Positions 11,264 to 22,249 of a DNA stretch of 64,000 bases are shown here, one piece after another. This DNA is from Chrysaora quinquecirrha (lineage: Eukaryota; Cnidaria; Scyphozoa; Semaeostomeae; Pelagiidae), in NCBI GenBank assembly GCA_014526335.1, contig JACTAT010000049.1, positions 682,001-746,000 of the forward strand, read 5' to 3'. Position 1 is the first letter of the stretch. Each line of letters begins with the position of its first letter. The position numbers were made by a program, and so were the translations under genes. The notes below the pieces were generated by a model. That model was not told where the DNA came from. It did no database searches and was given only the letters and a program-made list of their open reading frames with translations.

Positions 11264-13126
11264 CTATAAATTAATTATTAAAGATATATGTTCAAACTTT
11301 GAAAGACCAAGGATGACTCTGGCAGCAGAGTTCTGGACGTTCTGCAGAGGTCTAATTGTGGAATCAGGAAGGCCAATCAACAATGCATTACAATAATCCA
11401 AATGTGATAATACCAAGGCATTTACAAGTCTGACAAGCGAATCATGAGACAAGTACTTGCGAATTCTCTTTATGTGATATAATTTTAGAGATGCAATTCG
11501 GCACTTTTCTGATATATGCTTCTTCATATTAAGTGTGCTGTCCAACCAAACACCCAAATACTTGACATGAGAAGAAATTTCAACTGGATCATTTCCGACC
11601 TTAATGTACTGAACCTGTAATTGTTCTATACTGTGACTTGATCCAAAAGCAATAAACTCTGTTTTTTCTTGGTTCATCTTTAATCGATTTTCTACCATCC
11701 ATACACCAATTTTTTCAAGACATTATTCAATGTTAATGAGGGATAGTGAGACTGACTCTGCATTAGTATATGATGTTGAATATAGCGCATGATCATCTGC
11801 ATAACCCATAACAGAAATGTTATCATCAATGACATTGCCCAAGGTGCTTGCATATACTGAGTACAAAATGGGATCCGCACATGATCCCTGTGGTACTCCA
11901 AATCTCAATTCTGATTTATCTGATATTATGTTATCTATTCTAACACGTTGAGTCCTAGACTCTATGTAGGAATTAAACCATTTAAAAGCTGTACCTGCTA
12001 CTCCAAAACATGACTCAAGGACTTTCATCAAGATTAAATGATCAACAGTATCAAAAGCTGCAGACAGATCTATAGATGCCAAAAATGATACTTTGTGGTT
12101 ATCCGCTGCAATGAGCAAGTCATTTTGTACTTTAACAAGTGCAGTTTCAGTGCTGTAATGTTTTCTATAAGCAGACTGGTAGCTAGGAAGTAGATTGTGT
12201 TCTTTGAAATGAGGTATGAAGCTAGACAGTGCAGCTTTTTCAGCAACTTTGGAAATGAATTGTAAGTTACTGACTGGTCTGTAGTTTTTGTTGACCAACT
12301 CTAAAGATAAATTCTTTAGAAAAGGTATCAGTATTGCCTTTTTCCAATTCCTTGGAAAAGACCCATTTGCAAGAGAAAGATTCACCATTTTTGTGATCAG
12401 GGGCAGTAGAACATCAATATATTCTTTGACTAACCTGGTGGGGAAAGGATCAAGATGGCAGTCATTTGTTTTTGAATCAACAATCAGCTTTCTAATTTGG
12501 TCTGCATCAATTTCTGGAAATTTCTCAAATTTATCCACTGAAACCATTATTGGTTCATACTGGTCAAATTTGTCTAGCTGACTTCTTATTTTCTCAATTT
12601 TGGTTCCAAAGAAGTTTGAGAAGTTCTCTGCAAGTTCTGTTCTATTACCCGTTGGCAATGGATTTATCTTAGTATTGTTTGTAATTTGATTAACAACCTT
12701 AAAAAATTGCTTGCTGTCATGTGCACATTCTTCTATTTTTGACTTGATAATGGAAGATTTCAACTCTCTTAATTTATTATTGTAACTTGATCTCAGTGTT
12801 TTAAAGGATCTAAGGCTTTCCTGAGACTGTTGTTTGTGCCACTTTTGTTCAGCTTTACGCAAAGAACGTTTCAAAACCTTCAGACTAGGGTCATACCATG
12901 AGAGGAGGGGTCTAACTGTAACCATCTTGGTTTGAACCGGGGCATGTTTGTCCATAATGCATTTTAGGCCACTTTCATATGTTACTACTAATGTATCAAA
13001 GTCATCCTCTTTAGAATAACTGTTGGCTAATTCTTGCAAATCATTTTTCATTGCATTGTGATCAATAGATTTAATTTTTCGGTACTGAATTTCCCTTTTT
13101 TCAAAGGCCAGGCTTTTCTTCTCCAA
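11264..13126 (-). pseudogene. LINE reverse transcriptase (CR1/L2/Jockey-like), one in-frame stop
   Basis: The RT half of a non-LTR retrotransposon. Reading down the minus strand: a basic N-terminal linker (to about residue 150), then an RT core with NYRPVSNLQFISKVAEK, a YSTETAL block, SIDLSAAFDTVDH (catalytic Asp), LRFGVPQGSCADPILYSVY and MGYADDHALYSTS (catalytic Asp pair). After a single stop at 11,723 the same frame continues with the thumb and C-terminal part (KTEFIAFGS, VKYLGVWLD, LSHLDYCNALL). The stop is therefore one point mutation away from an open frame, so the element is young. The SAAFDTVDH and HLDYCN blocks are typical of the CR1/L2/Jockey group. The upstream endonuclease is in another frame. 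Confidence 0.9.
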
Positions 13127-14093
13127 TGTGGCAACTAACGAAGGAGTGATCTGATATGTAGAAGCAGCTTTGAAAATTGCTGAATAATTCTTTATTGGGT
13201 ACAGAGGTAATTAGAAGATCAAATGTATTGCCAGACAAATGAGTAGGCATCTGAATTAACTGAGATAGACTGTAAGAATCCAGAATTTGAGATAACTTTC
13301 CAGTGTCAGGATCTTTCTTGTCATTAACATGAAGATTGAAATCACCTGTTATGACAAAATTTGAAGAATCAGAACATGCTGACTCAAGGTAATCTGAGAA
13401 TTCTTTAAAGAATACATTTGATGTCACAGGACGAGCCTCACTGTAAGGGGGTCTATATATAACATGAAACATCCATGCGAACTTAGGGAGTAATAATTTC
13501 CAAGTAGCATATTCAAAGGAGCTAGTTTCACCATAGTTAACCAAGGTTGAAGTAATACTTGATCGATGTAGGATTCCAATTCCACCCCCTTGTCTATTTT
13601 CTCTTGTAACATCCTTAAAAATATATCCATCAATATTTAATTCAGCACGGGTTACATCATCTTTTTCTTTCAACCATGTTTCAGTAATTGTACAAATATC
13701 AATATTGTTGTCCATGATGTGGTCCAAGAAAATACCAGTTTTATTGCGAATTGATCGCGTGTTTACCGTAGCAAGTTTTAATTTCCAGCCACTGTCTCCT
13801 GATTTTGGTTTTCGAGGGGGATAAAGTAAATTGGATAAGTTCATTCCATTGATAAATTCCTTGGCACACTTCGGTTTTGGCCTGCCACCCCTTTTACCAC
13901 GATAATGCCATTTTTTAAATCCTTCATGTTTCCTGTTTGGTGAGGTGATGGTACAAGGCTCATTGCTCGACAGCTTAGATGGATGTACTTGTAATAAGGC
14001 AGCCATGCTGTGATCTACAGGCAGTTTAGTCAAAAGTAGATACAGATGCAAGATTAGGCCAACCTGCAAATATGGTCTAAGCCAGGATGACAT
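13101..14093 (-). CDS. LINE endonuclease domain (EEP family) with N-terminal basic region
   Basis: A 330-residue open frame. The first 110 residues are basic and Ser/Pro-rich, with a KRGGRPKPK motif. The rest is an apurinic-type endonuclease with the usual blocks in order: LATVNTRSIRNK, ITETWLKE (catalytic Glu), GGGIGILHR, VIYRPPYS, ITGDFNLHVND, PTHLSGNTFDLLI and ISDHSFVSCHI (catalytic Asp-His). It nicks target DNA for target-primed reverse transcription. It overlaps the RT frame by 26 bases in a different phase. In this family the two normally form one polyprotein, so a single frameshift near 13,110 is the likely cause. Confidence 0.9.
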   Translation of the reverse strand: MSSWLRPYLQVGLILHLYLLLTKLPVDHSMAALLQVHPSKLSSNEPCTITSPNRKHEGFKKWHYRGKRGGRPKPKCAKEFINGMNLSNLLYPPRKPKSGDSGWKLKLATVNTRSIRNKTGIFLDHIMDNNIDICTITETWLKEKDDVTRAELNIDGYIFKDVTRENRQGGGIGILHRSSITSTLVNYGETSSFEYATWKLLLPKFAWMFHVIYRPPYSEARPVTSNVFFKEFSDYLESACSDSSNFVITGDFNLHVNDKKDPDTGKLSQILDSYSLSQLIQMPTHLSGNTFDLLITSVPNKELFSNFQSCFYISDHSFVSCHIGEEKPGL

Positions 14094-14123
14094 TATGGCT
14101 TAGACCATATTTGCAGTTTGGCC
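14057..14123. repeat. Hairpin, 27-bp inverted repeat at the LINE 5' end
   Basis: The arms 14,057-14,083 and 14,097-14,123 are complementary with one mismatch; the inner 20 bases (CTGCAAATATGGTCTAAGCC) are perfect. The 13-base spacer overlaps the first codons of the LINE endonuclease frame. It may be the 5' terminal structure of the element or a junction inversion. Confidence 0.9.
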
Positions 14124-14165
14124 TTTGATACCTTATTACCTTATAGTCACAAAGATCTTTGCTCT

Positions 14166-14498
14166 TCAACTCACTTGGGTGAAATGCAAGAAAATTGAAA
14201 ATGTCAGGATAGAGCGTCGTTGGCCATATTTAAACACTTTGATCCTCGGTATCCAACCATCAGCAATGGCAAAGAGATCGGGGAGAAGCTCGTCTTCCAC
14301 TGACAGTTTTGAGCCATACTCCTGTGCTATTTCTGCCTGGACCTCTTCAGCTGTCTTCACCAGAGGAATACCATTTTCAGCAGCGACAAAAACTCGGGCA
14401 ACAAGTTCTTCTTTTCTCCCAGTAACCCTCAATCCACGTAAACGAAGAAAACTTTTGAGCTCTTCGACCTTCATACTTGAGATCAACTCGAGATCCAT
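14166..14498 (-). CDS. SAP-domain protein, first exon
   Basis: A 110-residue minus-strand frame. Residues 9-43 (MKVEELKSFLRLRGL, then GRKEELVARV) form a SAP motif, the helix-turn-helix that binds AT-rich DNA. After it comes a KTAEEVQAEIAQEY helix and an IADGWI block that in cnidarian repeat-associated SAP proteins leads into SWIM/YqaJ-like domains. Coding character fades after about residue 90, and I expect an exon end near 14,230-14,250. No downstream exon is visible because the LINE occupies that side, so this is probably a gene or transposon fragment. Confidence 0.6.
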   Translation of the reverse strand: MDLELISSMKVEELKSFLRLRGLRVTGRKEELVARVFVAAENGIPLVKTAEEVQAEIAQEYGSKLSVEDELLPDLFAIADGWIPRIKVFKYGQRRSILTFSIFLHFTQVS

Positions 14499-14744
14499 CT
14501 CTCTTTTCTTTCTCCGTTTTTACAGAGCAGAATTAGTTTTTGTAGCCTGCCAGAGCAAGGTACTTATAAAAGCTTTTAAGAAAGCTGTTCCCGTGATAAC
14601 AGACTACAAAAATTGGTAATAATACTTTATTTTATCGAGCAAAGTAGAACTAGATCTTTTTTAGGACGATCGACAATGAAGAGAGAGAAGCCTGTTTGGT
14701 TGCTGCGCGTCTTTTCACCCCCAAACTCGCCCCAGGCTTCCGCG

Positions 14745-15091
14745 CGCCAAACCAGCAGAGAATGTTGAATTGGTGCATACTCTATGAAAATGAAAATGAA
14801 GCTGATGGCATGCAGAGGATATTAGATGAACTTCAAAAATTTGTACCATCCTATCAAACAGACGAAGGTGAAAAGAAATTTGCAGAGCAGGGTTTCGTCG
14901 GCGATCAACTCACGGTTGAGCAAGGGGTTAATGGAATCCAAGAAGTTAGCAATGGATTCACACCAGATGAACGTCATGAAGGAATGTGGATGTCTTCAGG
15001 CAGCTTCTGCCTTGCAACTGAAAAATATTGGAGCTGCCTTGGCAGGTTCTCGTCAATAGTTGCCATGTCAGTTGACAATCGATGGGGGTAA
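14745..15091 (+). pseudogene. DUF6589-like fragment
   Basis: The reading frame contains a YENENEADGMQRILDELQKF helix, then FVGDQLTVEQGV and NGFTPDERHEG. This matches my memory of DUF6589 proteins (GDQLTVERA followed by an N-G-xTPEERLDG block), a family found repeatedly in metazoan and fungal genomes and probably transposon-linked. After about 15,000 the family pattern is lost and the frame ends at 15,091. Only a short central segment remains, so it is a fragment. Confidence 0.5.
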
Positions 15092-15158
15092 TGAACAAGG
15101 CACAGCTGGAAGAAATAGCTCGGGTTGAATACAGACAGAAAACTGATTCCCACAAGGA

Positions 15159-15455
15159 CTATTGCAGGTAATTTGCCGCCCCTTCCTGTCCCACGAGAGG
15201 TTTGATGAAGAAGTCAAGGAGTGTCAATGCTTCATCAGAGAGGGGTCTTTTGAAATACTGCAACATTGTTGCATTCTTGTCCACATGAGCAGGATGGGGT
15301 GGACATAAATTAACCCACCTTGCATTTGTCCAGGGCATTTTATAGTTGGTCAGCAAGAGCCACATTTCTGGCTCCTTTATACGGATACCACATAAGTAGG
15401 CAAATGCAATGGCTGCAGCATTGTTTGAGTGCGAAAAGAGCTTGTCATGGGACAC
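15159..15455 (-). CDS. Unidentified reading frame
   Basis: 98 residues with good amino-acid composition (EPEMWLLLTNYKMPWTN, then NLCPPHPAHVDKN) and no low-complexity sequence. I do not recognise a family. It lies between the DUF6589-like fragment and a tandem repeat and may be another transposon remnant. Confidence 0.25.
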   Translation of the reverse strand: MSHDKLFSHSNNAAAIAFAYLCGIRIKEPEMWLLLTNYKMPWTNARWVNLCPPHPAHVDKNATMLQYFKRPLSDEALTLLDFFIKPLVGQEGAANYLQ

Positions 15456-15476
15456 AGACTTGTACCAGTTTTGAGA

Positions 15477-16760
15477 GACACATCAGTAGATAGAGAAGAG
15501 CTTGCTCTACAAGCCTATCTAAGTGTTTTTGATGAGCAAAGCTGCACTGCTTGAGAAAAATAGTCATTTGCAACAAAACATTTTCTCCAACGCAGGCGAA
15601 TTGGGTTATTTACCTTCTTCTAGTTAAGGTGCTGTAAATGAGTGAAACAAAAGTCTGTATTAGAAAAGAACTTTGATTTTGCCACTTAATGTGAGAGACA
15701 TCAGTAGATAGAGAAAGCCTTGATCTACAACCCAATCTAATTGTTTTGTGGAGCAAGCCTGCTTTTTTTGGGAAATTTTTATTTTCAAACAGGCATTATC
15801 ACTCATGCAGTTGAGTCCCGTCCTTTAACTTTTTCCAGTTTAAGTGCTGTAAATCACTGAAACAAAAGTCTGTAGAGGAAAACAAAAAACATTTTAGTCA
15901 GCACTGTTAGACACATCAATAGAAAGAAAGAAGCTTGCTCTAAAACCTTATCTAACTGTTTTTGCTGACCAAGCCTGCATTCTTTCGACAAATGCTATTT
16001 TAAACAAGACATGTCCAGTGAAGCAGTAAAATTCTTTTCTAGTTTAGCTGTCATACATCAGTGAAACAAAAGTCTGTATAAGAAAAAAACGTAACTTTTG
16101 CCAGTTACATTAGATACATCAGTAGATAGAGAAAAGCTTGCTCTACAACTCTATCTAAGTGTTTTTGTAGGGCAAGCTTGCATTTTTTAGAAATTTCTTA
16201 TCTTCAACAAGACTTTTAGACAGATGCAGTCGAATCAGGTTCTTTATCTTCTTCTAGTTTAGGTGCTGTAATTCAGTGAAACCAAAGTCTGTGTAAGAAA
16301 AAAATCGTAATCGTGCAAGTTGTGTGAGACACATCAGTAGATAGAGAAGAGCTTGCTCTACAAGCCTATCTAATTGTTTTTGTTGAGCAAAGCTGCATTT
16401 TTTGAGAAAAACAGTCATTTGTGACAAAAAATTTCCACTAATGCAGTCAAATTGGGTTCTTTACCTTCTTCTAGTTTAGGTGCTGTAAATGAGTGAAACA
16501 AAAGTCTGTATTAGAAAAGAACTTTGATTTTGCCACTTAATGTGAGAGACATCAGTAGATAGAGAAAGCCTTGATCTACAACCCAATCTAATTGTTTTGT
16601 GGAGCAAGCCTGCATTTTTTTAAGAAATTTTTATTTTCAAACAGGCATTATCACTCATGCAGTTGAGTCCCGTCCTTTAACTTTTTCCAGTTTAAGTGCT
16701 GTTAATCACTGAAACAAAAGTCTGTAGACGAAAAATCAAGCTTTTACCCTTTTGTTCTAC
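15477..16760. repeat. Higher-order tandem repeat, about 200-220-bp subunits in an about 851-bp block
   Basis: A subunit starting ACATCAGTAGATAGAGAA and ending with GAAACAAAAGTCTGTA recurs near 15,477, 15,697, 15,908, 16,109, 16,328 and 16,547. Neighbouring subunits are clearly diverged. The fifth and sixth are almost identical to the first and second, including shared variants such as AAGCCTTGATCTACAACCC, so four subunits form a higher-order block that has started to repeat. Confidence 0.9.
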
Positions 16761-17489
16761 ATGAGATTTTGTTTTCATTGAGCTCACCTTAGGACACCTG
16801 CATTATCATTTAACAAACAGATGTGCCGCCCCAGCCAAACTCCCGACCTGATAGTGTCTTTGGCATGGATTGACCTGCCGATGTGAGGCCTTGAAGCCAG
16901 GAGGTGAGCCGTGAAGCCTGCTTCTGCTCAACTGAATAAGTAAAAAAACGATAAGAGTAGTGGTTTTTCAGTGTTGCATTGCTGCTCCCACTTATCCTAC
17001 ACCTCTCATGTCTTTCACAGCATCAGACTAGAGTCAAGCTCAACTGGGTCTTATTTCCCCACTGATTTTGCCAAGCCCGTTCCCTTGGCTGTGGTTTTGC
17101 TAGATAGTAGATAGGGACAGTGGGAGTCTCATTAATCCATTCATGCGCGACACTAATTAGATGACAAGGCATTTGGCTAGTCAGAGGCACTGACAGTTCA
17201 CATGGCTAAAAAAATAGGCACATGTGCAGTCTCATACAGCATGAAATGATCTGAGTTCCCTGTCCCGGTCCAGCCCCGGCCCTGAAGGGGGTTTGGGCTA
17301 CAAGCATCATAAAAACAGAAAAGAAGTTCAAGGTCACCAGTCCTGAGCCTAAGCTCTAACGGTCGACTGAGCAAAATGCCAACCTCGATTTCATCTAAGC
17401 CTACAATCTTGGACAAAATATATTGGAAGGGCCTAAATAGTCTGCTATTATCTATTGATTCCCCCTTCTCTCCCATTACAATGTTGTTT
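16761..17489. other. Stretch with no recognisable gene
   Basis: Unique sequence with a slightly higher GC content than its surroundings. No frame with a recognisable domain. Confidence 0.5.
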
Positions 17490-17865
17490 TGTATAGAAGT
17501 TGTCTTGCTCTACTATCAACAAAAGTTGTCTTGCTCTACTACAAGCAAAAGTTGTCTTGCTCTACTATCAACAAAAGTTGTCTTGCTCTACGACCAACAA
17601 AAGTTGTCTTGCTCTACTTTCAACCAAAGTTGTCTTGCTCTACTAGAAGCAAAAGTTGTCTTCCCTACTATCAACAAAAGTTGTCTTGCTCTTCTACCAC
17701 AAAAGTTGTCTTGCTCTACTACCAACCAAAGCTTTCTTGCTCTACTACCAACAAAGGTTGTCTTGCTCTACTATCAACAAAATTTGTCTTGCTCTACTAC
17801 CAAGAAAAGTTGTCTTGCTCTACTACCAACAAAAGTTTTCTTGCTCTACTTCCAACATAGTTTGG
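17490..17865. repeat. 26-bp minisatellite, about 14 copies
   Basis: The unit GTTGTCTTGCTCTACTAC plus CAACAAAA repeats with an average 26-bp period and small substitutions or 1-2-base indels. Because 26 is not a multiple of three and the unit has no stop in any forward frame, three overlapping long frames appear here. They are repeat by-products, not genes. Confidence 0.95.
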
Positions 17866-17929
17866 GGGAAAAGGGGGACGAATTGGAGTTATGGAAGTAG
17901 AAAATCAATGCAATAGGCCATATTCCTTG

Positions 17930-18780
17930 GAGAAAATGCCTTTATTTTCTCACAGATTGTAGACCATTTGTAGATGACACGTGCATATTTTCTATTGAAG
18001 AAAGCATCAATAGGCTAAAGGAATTGGTTAATACTGAACTACAGAATCTTCTCGACAGGTAAAATTATAACAAACTATTTGTTAATACAACAAAAACGCA
18101 TAACTTTATTTTAACTCCATGAATGGTAAATTTTGTCATTAATTCAGTACCTGTAAAAATGGGAGACAAACTCAAGCAGACTAATGAAATAAAATACCCC
18201 AGAGTCAAGATCGATGATAAACTCTCTTGGGTGCAACATACAAGTAAAGTTAATGGTGAAATAGTTAAATACTGTTCGGTCTTTGCTAACCTCTGACATT
18301 CAGTTTCCCATGAGTGTTTTATGGCGCTTTGTGATTCTCTGGTAATGTCTAAAATAGGCTAAGCCCTTGAAGCATATGGTGTTGCCTGAAATGAACATAT
18401 TAAAGAGCTTGAAATAATCCAAAATAGAATTCTTAATATAATGAACTTAAAAGATTGCATGTTTACGACAAACATCTTAAATAAGGAATCTCAAACTCTA
18501 AAAATAGCTGACTTGTATAATTCAAAAGTCCTAAAAATAATGCATCTTCTGCACTTCAAATCAAATAACCTTCCAGATATTTTCCAGAATTATTCTGAAA
18601 CAAACAACAACTCGCACAAGTACCAAACTAGACAAAAATACAACTATAAAGTTCATCAATGTAACAGAGTTTTGGGTAATAAAATGATAAGAAATGTCGG
18701 TGCTCGACTTTAGAATAGCTACCCAGAAATATTAAACAATCTTGAAAGTGTTCCAATCTTCTTCCTACATTAATGGCTTA
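17930..18780 (+). pseudogene. LINE reverse transcriptase, C-terminal fragment
   Basis: The degraded frame starts with FVDDTCIFS, the RT catalytic YADD-type box. It continues with the thumb and connection (NTTKTHNFILTP; EIKYPRVKIDDKLSW, which parallels the usual YLGVxID block; then IIQNRILNIM and a C-terminal tail to about 18,713). Several stops and frameshifts are present. The 5' portion of a similar LINE lies at 4.25-6.8 kb in the same orientation; the two could be separated parts of one family, but I cannot show this. Confidence 0.7.
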
Positions 18781-20690
18781 ATAGTTTTCTGGTAGGAGCT
18801 CTTTTTATTTGATATCTGAGACATACAAAGTTTCATCAAAATTCTTCTAGTTCCTTTTTAATTCTGTTATTTGTTTTGCTTTTCATTAAGAACAAAAAAG
18901 TTAGGCATGTGATCTGAAATTTGCAATTCAATTTCTACTCCATGCATTCTTTTCAATAAAATGTATAAAGATTATCAGTCAGTGATTTCCTTTGAAATTC
19001 AGACAATCTTGATTGCTTCTTCATATTCAAAGTCATCTGATTTGAAGGATTTGCTGACTTCATTTCCAATATGAAATTTCAAGTTCTCTTTTATGAAAAG
19101 CCTATATCCAGCATTTATACTGCTGCTTTGAATTCCCTGTATAAAAGAAAACCAAGAATATATAGCTTATCAAATCTTTGCTTCGTTTAACTTAGTATGC
19201 CATATTTTGTTCTGTGCAATGAAATTACATCACAGTTAAGGGCAACTAAAAGACTTTCTAAGTAATCAAGATTGCCCAGCAAAGATGATGATCTTAGTGT
19301 GAACTAAGCTTTGTTCGTCTCCAGCTTTAGATATGCAAATTTTTTTATGAAACTTATGATTTGTATAATAATAAAAGTTATTATGAAAAAGTATATGACT
19401 TTCAATGTCTTTATCAAAGAATTTCATAGCTACTAATGTCTGTGCATGTTTCTTGGTAAGGATACATAAAATTTGAGTTGAAAATTAGATTTAGAAGTTT
19501 TTTTTGTCTTATAATTTGTAAACAAAAATAAACCTTAAATAGAGTTTCAACAACACAAAGATTGAAGTGTTTTTACAAGTTTTGCCAACTAGCAAGGTTG
19601 GAGTCAGGAGCATCTTTTGTGAATCAGGCCTTTACAGGCTTGACACGGTATTGGTTTTTTAACATCCAGAAGCTTTCTCATGCCAACTGAGCAATTTCAT
19701 TTAAAAACAGAGATTTTAAATCCTTTCATTATTGTTTACACAAGAGGAAATCCTTAGCAATTTTCGTAAACCATTGTTTGTTTACGAAAAGCACAATACC
19801 ACTGTTGATTTTCATCTACAAAAAACTTTTTGAAAATCTTTATCCACATTGGTTGCCTAATTTAAGCAGTTTGAAGGAGAATTGTCTTTTTCCTTGTGCT
19901 CCAAAGTTTTTGAGAAACACCACGCAAGTTGACACAAGTGGGAAGGCTTTTATGCTCAGGTAGAAAAAGAGAAATGGATGTACATGATGGCCAGCTGGTA
20001 AACTCATTCTTCATGGTGAACCACCCAACAGAAGCTGATATCTACATTGGTTATGCTACACCACAAGGTTTGAAGTTTACAGTCATTCAATTAATTCACT
20101 ATCTACCAAAGTTGATAAATTAAGATTTGAAGCATTTCCTATTTTACAGTATTTGATTGTTTTGATGTTACCTTCTGTTTCTGCTTGTAATGTTGATGGC
20201 ATCCAGGGGGTGCATTGATATGCTTAATGTACTTCACAGCCCCTTTTCGCACCACTTTTTCAAATGGCCATTCCCAGGTGGGTACTTCGCATAATTTAGG
20301 TGCGGGTATGTACCATCCAAATGGGTGGGTTTTTGGACCTGAAGTTATCTAAACATGTTTTAACCAAAACCCCTTAAAAGTGGGTTGCAAATTGAAGAAA
20401 AGTAAAGTCAAAAGTTTAACTTTAATTTGGTCAAGAAAATGTTAAAATCGCATCAAAGATGTTGGTACTACAATCTCAAGCAATGATAAGGTCTAGAAAG
20501 TCTGATAGCGTTATTGTTATTCTCATATTCTGCTTATTTTTCTAATAAAATAGGGTTGGCTTCGGCAAAAATTTACACTATAAGTGATTGTGTTTCCGAA
20601 ATCAAGGTGACACATCCCCGTCAATTCCTGAATCTTGTACCCTCCACGGGGGCCACTCCAAAAGGCTAGTTCATCATAAAAAGTTGCTGT
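18781..20690. other. Long stretch without a recognisable gene
   Basis: About 1.9 kb of AT-rich unique sequence. Short frames here have no recognisable domain or splice context. Confidence 0.5.
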
Positions 20691-20693
20691 TGG

Positions 20694-21158
20694 TTGAAAA
20701 GCTGGGAGAATTCAGATGTCCTGATATTAGATGAAGTATCACAGATAAGTACAAGGGTTTTCGAAGCAGCTGAGTTTGTTTCCAGGAAGCGGAAGCAAAA
20801 TGATTTGCCATTTGGTGGACTGCAGATTATCATAAGTACTGATTTTTTCCAACTTCCACCTTTAAAAAATGAATTTGACTCAGTAAAGTATTTGTTTGAA
20901 CTGAAATGGTTCCATTCAATGTTCCCACATGTGATAATTTTCACTGAGATAGTCAGACAAAACGAACGTGATTGTATCAAATTTCTGGGAAGTTTAGCAT
21001 ATGAAACCTGTACAAAAGATGACTTGAAATATGTGAGGGAGAACTTCACACATTCAATTTACCCTGAAGAATTTTATATAGAGTTTCTGACTAAAATCGT
21101 TTGTACCAACAGGGAAATATTTATTGAGACTGTTGACTCTTGGACCTGTCTAGAATGA
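20694..21158 (+). pseudogene. PIF1-like helicase fragment
   Basis: The open frame carries helicase motif II DVLILDEVSQIS (Walker B, DE), motif III IISTDFFQLPPL and motif IV-like FTEIVRQNE, in the spacing of PIF1/RecD-type 5'-3' helicases. The Walker A region that should precede it by about 60 residues is absent, and the frame ends about 60 residues after motif IV. The fragment covers perhaps a quarter of a helicase domain. PIF1 helicases are carried by Helitrons and some large DNA transposons, a possible source, but nothing nearby (no Rep domain or Helitron end) proves that. Confidence 0.75.
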
Positions 21159-21184
21159 GATCCAAATTAACACCTCAAACTGCC

Positions 21185-21300
21185 ATAATCATAATCATCA
21201 TCAGATCATCATCATCATTTCATCAAATTTTATCATGCTATCAAAATAATAATAATAAGAATCATCATCATCATCATCATCACACTCATCATTATCACCA
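21185..21300. repeat. CAT/ATC microsatellite
   Basis: Interrupted runs of ATC and CAT triplets (for example 21,261-21,284) directly after the helicase fragment. Confidence 0.9.
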
Positions 21301-21358
21301 TGTTGTCAAAATCTTCACGGAGGTGAAGGGTATCTCTGACTATTTTCCATCAACTTGA

Positions 21359-22238
21359 ATTCTATTGCAGCAAAAAGTTTTTACTCCCTGTCTCTGTCGA
21401 AAATCCTATTATTAACAGCCTAAATGAAGATCAAACAGTTTGATGGTAAATGCTGTATGAAATTTTTTTCCACCAAATTTCCAGATCTACTGAGAATATT
21501 CCAAACGCTGTTGTGTCAACTTAAGATGCAAAATTGGCATGCTGCATAAATTCGAAAATTCTATCCCTATCTCAGCGGAGACTTCAGTTTTAAATCTATC
21601 CTCCTCTTGGGATTTTTGTTCACATAAAAACCTGTTAAATCACTGCAGTCAGAAAAGCCTTTTTTGTTCACAACAGTACAGTAGTATTGTATTTGAGCGT
21701 GAAGTTGAGAGATGAGACACAATCGCATGTTGCCAATAAATATACCGTTGGGAAAGGTATCCATTGTCTGGAAAGCATGTTTCATTTTGATATCTCAAAA
21801 TATCTTGTAAGATAGACTACATCACAACTTAATTGTAGTAATATAATCATAAAGTCTCTGCTACTACCAAAATGTCACCATTTGTATTTATGGTCGTGTG
21901 ATAATCGTACAAAAAGAAATTATCACGCCTCACGAATGTGTGACCCCTAAGAGTTGCACACAAAAGATTCAATGTACGTGTGGTGAAAAGAACATAATAG
22001 ATGGCCACCATCAAAAATTAAAACTTTTTTCAGCTGAGAGAAAATCAAAATTTTAACCACTTTATAGGTTTCAAAACGCTTAGAAAACCATTAAACCATG
22101 TTCGGCCAGAAACTTGATCAATTAAAAAAATAAGCAGGTTTCTAGGTGGCCCGGGGAAAAAGCCTTTTTGGTTGAATCGTTTATAAGGCTCTGTACGGGG
22201 AGAAGAACAATGGTCAACCTGATTCGCATTGAAGCATA
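21359..22238. other. Stretch without a recognisable gene
   Basis: No domain or structured RNA seen. At its right edge a short direct repeat of GGATAAGTACTGAC (22,252-22,300) marks the 3' break of the neighbouring RTE-like LINE. Confidence 0.4.
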
Positions 22239-22249
22239 TTAGTAATATA

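Noticed and set aside
17376..17916. Three overlapping plus-strand frames rich in Leu, Ser and Cys
   Set aside because: Produced by the 26-bp minisatellite; open in every frame, with no independent coding evidence.
20000..22000. Helitron around the PIF1 fragment
   Set aside because: No Rep/HUH domain, no TC start or CTRR hairpin end could be identified; the helicase fragment alone is not enough.
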